This document shows positions 6,262 to 9,086 of a stretch of 9,086 nucleotides of DNA, piece after piece; positions within the stretch are counted from its first letter, which is position 1, and the number at the start of each line of letters is the position of its first letter. The DNA lies in the NCBI GenBank assembly GCA_023137655.1, contig JAGLOT010000015.1:1-9086 (forward strand), in the 5' to 3' direction. The notes beneath the pieces were generated by a model. That model was not told the DNA's origin, did no database searches, and saw only the letters and a program-made list of their open reading frames with translations. The position numbers and the translations under genes are program-made. This DNA is from Nanobdellota archaeon. GTDB taxonomy: Archaea; Nanobdellota; Nanobdellia; Woesearchaeales; BS150m-G63.

Positions 6262-6303
6262 AGACTTAAAGTTCATAGTCTTCACTAAAACTTTGCAAAG
6301 TTT
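6261..6303 (+). other. Two inverted repeats after the FKBP gene (possible terminator or binding site)
   Basis: AAGACT (6261-6266) pairs with AGTCTT (6277-6282) across 10 nt. Then AAACTTTGCAAAGTTT (6288-6303) is a perfect 16-nt palindrome without loop. A T-rich stretch follows at 6301-6331. A perfect, loopless palindrome suits a dimeric DNA-binding protein better than an RNA hairpin, but termination of the FKBP transcript is also possible. No neighbouring regulator gene points to either role. Confidence 0.4.
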
Positions 6304-6341
6304 CAATAATTTCTTTTATTTAAATTTATATTCTGGAAACA

Positions 6342-6383
6342 TTTATAAAAACAATTATCTTTCTTTTAATTAGCATTTAAAAA
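6342..6383 (+). promoter_or_regulatory. Two TATA-like boxes before the proline-rich protein gene
   Basis: TTTATAAA (6342-6349) and TTTAAAAA (6376-6383) both match archaeal TATA boxes. The second would start RNA near 6403-6406, leaving a leader of about 17 nt that contains the GGGG site at 6409-6412. The first would give a leader of about 50 nt. TTTTATAATA at 6393-6402 is a third, weaker candidate. Which is used cannot be told from sequence. Confidence 0.4.
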
Positions 6384-6421
6384 GGTTAAAGCTTTTATAA
6401 TAATAAAAGGGGTTGATATGG

Positions 6422-6892
6422 ATGAATAATGAAATCACAAATTCTATGAATGATCTTAACAAAAAGATTGCTAATCTTCTTGAAGTTTTTAAAGTCGCAG
6501 ATGATGAAATGAAAAGAGGTAATTCTGTTAGTTTAGATTTATTAAATATGAAGTTAGATAAATTAGTTAGCCAACATGATAAAATAGCAGATGCTATCAT
6601 TGCATTAACTGAAATGGTTCAGGGAAATAAAAAGATTATTCCACCACCAATTCAGATGCCCCCACAATTACCAAATATTCCGCCACCCATGCAAGTTAAA
6701 CCTAGTTTACCTGAAACTAGTGGATTACCTATACCTCAAATTCAACCAGATAATGGTTTGCCAACTATGCCTGAATTACCACCTGTTTCAGATATTAGTA
6801 TATCACCCAAACCTGGGCAATTGAGACCCTTAAGTTTATCTGGTGGAAGGCAAACATTAAAACCCTTAGGTAAACCACCAAGGAGACCTTAA
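6422..6892 (+). CDS. Unrecognised coiled-coil protein with proline-rich C-terminal half
   Basis: This predicted 156-aa protein has a helical, probably coiled-coil first half (residues 1-70: NDLNKKIANLLEVFKVADDEM, then LLNMKLDKLVSQHDKIADAII). Its second half is a disordered proline-rich region (about 73-156) with PPP runs at 74-76 and 87-89 and many P-x-x-P or LP steps, ending in a basic KPPRRP. There is no signal peptide or membrane span. I chose ATG 6422 because GGGG at 6409-6412 lies 9 nt upstream; the in-frame TTG at 6413 would touch that site. The next gene starts one base after the stop and has its own AAGGAG site, so the two form a translational unit. The design (helical bundle plus proline-rich arm) suggests a scaffold or adaptor; no function is known to me. 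Confidence 0.8.
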   Translation: MNNEITNSMNDLNKKIANLLEVFKVADDEMKRGNSVSLDLLNMKLDKLVSQHDKIADAIIALTEMVQGNKKIIPPPIQMPPQLPNIPPPMQVKPSLPETSGLPIPQIQPDNGLPTMPELPPVSDISISPKPGQLRPLSLSGGRQTLKPLGKPPRRP

Positions 6893-6893
6893 T

Positions 6894-7298
6894 ATGAATA
6901 TTAAGGTAAATGAATTTCTAAGTGCTGCTAGAACAGCATACTGTAAAGTTGATATTGAGACTAAGAGGGAAGAAAAGTTATTTGCCCAGGAACATGCTTC
7001 TGAACTTGAAGATAGGGTAGTTTTCTTGAAAAAGGAACTTGCTAAATATAAGGCAGCAGAAGAATTAGAAAAAAAGGTTTTGCTTAAGTTTGATTTAGAT
7101 GAAGAACCAATTAAAAGAACTGAAATTATTATTGTTAAAATTGATAAAGATGAAATTAAGAAACTTCAATTACAAATAATTAGATTAGGAAAAATCTGTG
7201 AACTTCTTGAAAGAAATAATAAAACTAAAAAATTAGCTAATATAAAAATAAAGTTAAAAAAATTAGAAAAAAAATTAAAGACAATTAAAGGTCTTTAG
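6894..7298 (+). CDS. Unrecognised small coiled-coil protein
   Basis: This 134-aa, Lys/Glu-rich protein is almost wholly helical. Residues 20-65 and 105-131 look like coiled coils (ELEDRVVFLKKELAKYKAAEELEKK; KLANIKIKLKKLEKKLKTI), separated by a short strand-like piece RTEIIIVKIDKDE (about 75-87). The start is well supported: AAGGAG at 6880-6885 lies 8 nt before the ATG, inside the end of the previous gene, and only one base separates the two genes. Co-expression with the proline-rich coiled-coil protein suggests the two bind each other. The last 14 nt overlap, tail to tail, the end of the minus-strand histone-fold gene. The very basic C-terminus is encoded by A-rich DNA that gives long T tracts on the other strand. 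No function is recognised. Confidence 0.78.
   Translation: MNIKVNEFLSAARTAYCKVDIETKREEKLFAQEHASELEDRVVFLKKELAKYKAAEELEKKVLLKFDLDEEPIKRTEIIIVKIDKDEIKKLQLQIIRLGKICELLERNNKTKKLANIKIKLKKLEKKLKTIKGL
7256..7274 (-). terminator. T8 and T7 tracts downstream of the histone-fold gene
   Basis: Read on the minus strand, T8 (7274-7267) and T7 (7262-7256) follow the histone-fold stop codon by 10 and 22 nt. Tandem T tracts are the typical archaeal termination signal. They lie inside the Lys-rich 3' end of the convergent plus-strand gene, where they are AAA/AAG codons. Confidence 0.5.
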
Positions 7299-7455
7299 CC
7301 ATTACAGTTTTTCTTCCGTTTGCTTCTGCTCTTTTAACTGCATCTTTGATTAATGTTTTTACTTTATCGCCTAAAGCATCTGCAAAATCCCCTGCAATGT
7401 TGTTATTAGGGGTAATGCTTTTTATATTTGATTTTACTATTAAATTATCTGACAT
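7285..7455 (-). CDS. Small histone-fold protein (DUF1931-like)
   Basis: This 56-aa gene was read from the minus strand: MSDNLIVKSNIK at the start, the middle NIAGDFADALGDKVKTLIKDAV, and RAEANGRKTVMAKDL at the end. The pattern is that of a histone fold: a short first helix/strand, a long second helix (about residues 23-46), then the hallmark loop NGRKTV, which pairs with a partner and touches DNA, and the start of the third helix (MAKDL), which is cut short. Small archaeal proteins of this type are usually annotated as DUF1931 or histone-like and are thought to bind DNA as dimers. A GGTGAT Shine-Dalgarno site (7465-7460), matching the 16S rRNA 3' end, lies 4 nt before the ATG. It is the last minus-strand gene and overlaps the convergent gene by 14 nt. 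The truncated third helix makes canonical nucleosome stacking doubtful. Confidence 0.8.
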   Translation of the reverse strand: MSDNLIVKSNIKSITPNNNIAGDFADALGDKVKTLIKDAVKRAEANGRKTVMAKDL

Positions 7456-7485
7456 TTATATCACCATATATTAAGAGTTCTCGTC

Positions 7486-7495
7486 TATTTTTAAA
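7486..7495 (-). promoter_or_regulatory. Probable TATA box of the histone-fold gene
   Basis: On the minus strand TTTAAAAATA lies about 35 nt before the ATG at 7455. RNA would start near 7465, right at the GGTGAT site, giving a very short leader. Another AT-rich candidate, CTTAAATATTTC (7514-7503), would give a longer leader with the whole site inside it. The 103-nt gap between this gene and the acetyltransferase holds no other gene that I can see. Confidence 0.4.
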
Positions 7496-7558
7496 GATTT
7501 CGAAGAAATATTTAAGTTTAGAAGGGGGACACTCTATTGATTTAGGTTTTTAATAGAT

Positions 7559-8058
7559 TTATTGATAATCTAAAGAAGTAATTATATTACCTGAAACCGA
7601 GAACCTTGGTATTTCTTCCAATCTACTTAATATGCCTTGAATATCTTGGCGATTTCCTTTACTTACAACTATCTTTTCTATACCTTTTGCAAAAGCATTA
7701 TCTGCAACAGATACACAAGATTGAAGTGCAAGGCCCCGCCTCCTATAATCTGGAGATATATATATATTGAAAAAACATGTAATGAATTATCTGAGTGTAC
7801 TTGAAATGCATTGTGGCCTATAATATTTTGATTCTCTTCTAAGAATAAACCATCGTAACCTTTTTTTTCTAGCCATTTTATAGCTAAAGGGACTATTACT
7901 TGACCTATTAAAGGTATTCTTAAAGTATATTTTAAGCAACCTTGTTTTTTATCAAAATCTGAACCTTTGTCTGGATATGCAATCCATCTTCTAAGATAAT
8001 TATTAGCTCTTGCCAATTCTTTTCCGGATTTTTCAGTTAATAAATGAGATTCAATCAT
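7559..8058 (-). pseudogene. GNAT family N-acetyltransferase, frame broken in an (AT)6 tract
   Basis: The gene starts at ATG 8058 (TATA box 26 nt upstream). In the first frame it runs to a stop at 7678-7680, but after residue 100 the sequence there (YLQIIGGGALHF...) looks unnatural. Shifting frame inside the AT tract at 7756-7767 gives FSIYI-SPDYRRRGLALQSCVSVADNAFAKGIEKIVV and goes on to a TAA at 7559-7561. RRRGLA is the acetyl-CoA pyrophosphate loop (Q/RxxGxG/A) of GNAT acetyltransferases, directly after the expected beta strand HVFSIYI. Removing one AT unit restores a 165-aa protein, a normal GNAT length. The substrate (small molecule, antibiotic or protein N-terminus) is unknown. The break may be a true mutation, a phase-variable state, or a sequencing or assembly error; codon use stays gene-like on both sides, so any loss is recent. 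Confidence 0.82.
7756..7767. repeat. (AT)6 dinucleotide tract at the GNAT frame break
   Basis: Twelve bases of pure AT alternate inside the coding region of the acetyltransferase. Five units give an intact frame; six, as seen here, shift it. Such tracts gain or lose units by slippage during replication. Confidence 0.85.
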
Positions 8059-8080
8059 AATCTAAAAATTCTTTTATTTA

Positions 8081-8088
8081 TTTATAAA
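8081..8088 (-). promoter_or_regulatory. TATA box of the GNAT acetyltransferase gene
   Basis: TTTATAAA on the minus strand, within GTTTTATAAATAAATAA, is centred 26 nt before the ATG at 8058, so a leaderless transcript is predicted. It lies in the 51-nt gap behind the glutamyl-tRNA synthetase gene. Confidence 0.6.
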
Positions 8089-8109
8089 ACTTTCCCTACT
8101 AATAAGTAA

Positions 8110-9086
8110 CTATTTATGCCCGAACCAGAATGTTACCTTGTTATCAGTAAAATCATCAAGTTTACAGAAACCAAACCTTTCAAACTGGACAATATCTCCT
8201 TTCTTAAGATCATCAACTAAAGGTTCTGCTAAACCCTGAACAAGTTTATTATCTGGCATTAGAACTTCAACATTAATTAAATCTGTAATTACAGGTAACC
8301 AATGTAATATTCCTTTGCCATTTTTCTTATAATCTTCTAAATCCTTAGAAACAAAAGTAAACTTATTTCCTTTTTTCTCAAAGTTAAAAGCATCCATTAA
8401 TCTGTATAACCTATTATCTTCTAAATTATCAAAATCTTCTTTGCTAATATAGAAATCCTGTTTTGTGTTTAGAACTCTGAATCCTTTTTTAGGATTATCT
8501 GGATGTAATTTTAATTGAACATTTAATTCTGGAGAATTTTCAATTTGAATTTGAACTGGTTCTTTTACAAAGAAATATCTATTTGTTTTTTCATCAAGAA
8601 CTTCCCTGTTTAAATTAGCTAAATGTTTAAAGAATTCTTTTGCATCTACAACCTTATCAACATTTGACAAACCAATTTCTTCTGTATATTTTAGTAAAGC
8701 TTCTGCTTGAAACCCTCTCCTTTTTAATGCACCTAGGAAAGGTAATCTGATATCATCCCAACCAGTAAATTCACCAGCTTCTATTCTTTCTTTTGTTTTT
8801 GAACAAGATATTTCTAATCCTGTGAATTTGTATCTGCCTGTAAAATATGCTTGTGGGTAATCAAAGTCTAATGCTTTAAAAATTAATTGTTGTCTTTTTG
8901 CATTATCTGCATGATCTTTTGCTCTAATTATATGAGTCATTCCTGATTCTATATCATCAACTGTAACTGATAAATTCATAAGAGGCCAAACTCTGTATTT
9001 CTTGCCCTGCCTTGGATGTTCTGAATCATTTATTCTTGCCAGTGGGAAATCCCTCATAGCTGGATTTTTATCTTTCATATCTGATT
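8110..9086 (-). CDS. gltX: Glutamyl-tRNA synthetase, archaeal type (5' partial)
   Basis: These are the last 324 or so residues of the archaeal, GlnRS-like glutamyl-tRNA synthetase that charges tRNA-Glu (and, in archaea, tRNA-Gln as a precursor). The frame is open to the right edge (a Ser-Asp precedes the Met at 9078), so that Met, in DMKDKNPAMRDFPLARI, is internal. Counting from it: catalytic-domain residues 1-90 include the family segments VWPLMNLSVTVDDIESGMTHIIRAKDH; the KMSKS-loop equivalent is ISCSK (90-94) followed by GEFTGWDDIRLP, where relatives usually have GWDDPRLP; ALKRRGF and the stem-contact helices follow; residues about 165-322 form the beta-barrel anticodon-binding domain of the class Ic GlxRS C-terminus, ending in VTFWFGHK. 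The bacterial all-helical C-terminus is excluded. Separation from GlnRS rests on the archaeal context, since archaea mostly lack GlnRS. Confidence 0.93.
   Translation of the reverse strand, partial: SDMKDKNPAMRDFPLARINDSEHPRQGKKYRVWPLMNLSVTVDDIESGMTHIIRAKDHADNAKRQQLIFKALDFDYPQAYFTGRYKFTGLEISCSKTKERIEAGEFTGWDDIRLPFLGALKRRGFQAEALLKYTEEIGLSNVDKVVDAKEFFKHLANLNREVLDEKTNRYFFVKEPVQIQIENSPELNVQLKLHPDNPKKGFRVLNTKQDFYISKEDFDNLEDNRLYRLMDAFNFEKKGNKFTFVSKDLEDYKKNGKGILHWLPVITDLINVEVLMPDNKLVQGLAEPLVDDLKKGDIVQFERFGFCKLDDFTDNKVTFWFGHK

Noticed and set aside
6413..6421. TTG at 6413 as the start of the proline-rich protein.
   Set aside because: It directly abuts the GGGG ribosome site, leaving no spacer; ATG 6422 has a 9-nt spacer.
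7533..7557. TCTATT...AATAGA inverted repeat behind the GNAT gene.
   Set aside because: Six AT-rich base pairs with a 13-nt loop are expected by chance in DNA of this composition, and no T tract follows on the minus strand.
7678..8058. A distinct 126-aa protein ending at 7678.
   Set aside because: Its last 26 residues have no family-like pattern, whereas the shifted frame gives the acetyl-CoA loop and a full GNAT C-terminus.
9076..9078. ATG at 9078 as the start of a short glutamyl-tRNA synthetase.
   Set aside because: The frame stays open to the window edge, and the sequence begins in the middle of the catalytic domain, so the Met is internal.

Overview
The window looks like chromosomal DNA of an uncultured archaeon with a small, AT-rich genome, most likely a DPANN lineage such as Woesearchaeota or Pacearchaeota. 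The evidence is SRP54 of archaeal type, a GlnRS-like archaeal glutamyl-tRNA synthetase, a type-2 (archaeal) cytidylate kinase, an FKBP of SlyD-like archaeal type and a 56-residue histone-fold protein. In addition, TATA boxes (TTTATAAA or close) lie 26-30 nt before the ATG of most first genes, and GGTGAT or AAGGAG Shine-Dalgarno sites appear mainly at other genes. The lineage call is inference; there is no rRNA here.

Plus strand, left to right: the C-terminal anticodon-binding domain of threonyl-tRNA synthetase (cut by the window edge), a stand-alone Fic-domain protein, SRP54, an alpha/beta-hydrolase fused to a Nudix hydrolase and overlapping the SRP54 end by 14 nt, an orphan helical protein with a basic tail, cytidylate kinase, an FKBP-type prolyl isomerase, then a two-gene unit of a coiled-coil/proline-rich protein and a small coiled-coil protein. 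Minus strand, read from the right edge leftwards: glutamyl-tRNA synthetase (5' part outside the window), a GNAT acetyltransferase whose frame breaks inside an (AT)6 tract, and a tiny histone-fold gene (56 aa) whose 3' end overlaps the last plus-strand gene by 14 nt.

Most genes are housekeeping: tRNA charging, protein targeting, nucleotide metabolism, protein folding, chromatin. The accessory element is the Fic gene. It is bracketed by five perfect copies of the 8-mer TGTAGACA. Two of them form an inverted pair with a 12-nt spacer upstream, an inverted pair with exactly the same 12-nt spacer lies just after its stop codon, and a fifth sits between its TATA box and start codon. This suggests either an autoregulated operator system that may also touch the SRP54 promoter, or a small gene cassette with terminal inverted repeats placed between two universal genes. 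Other points worth attention are the hydrolase-Nudix fusion, the dinucleotide-tract frameshift in the acetyltransferase, the hidden histone-fold gene and its tail-to-tail overlap, and three unrecognised proteins.
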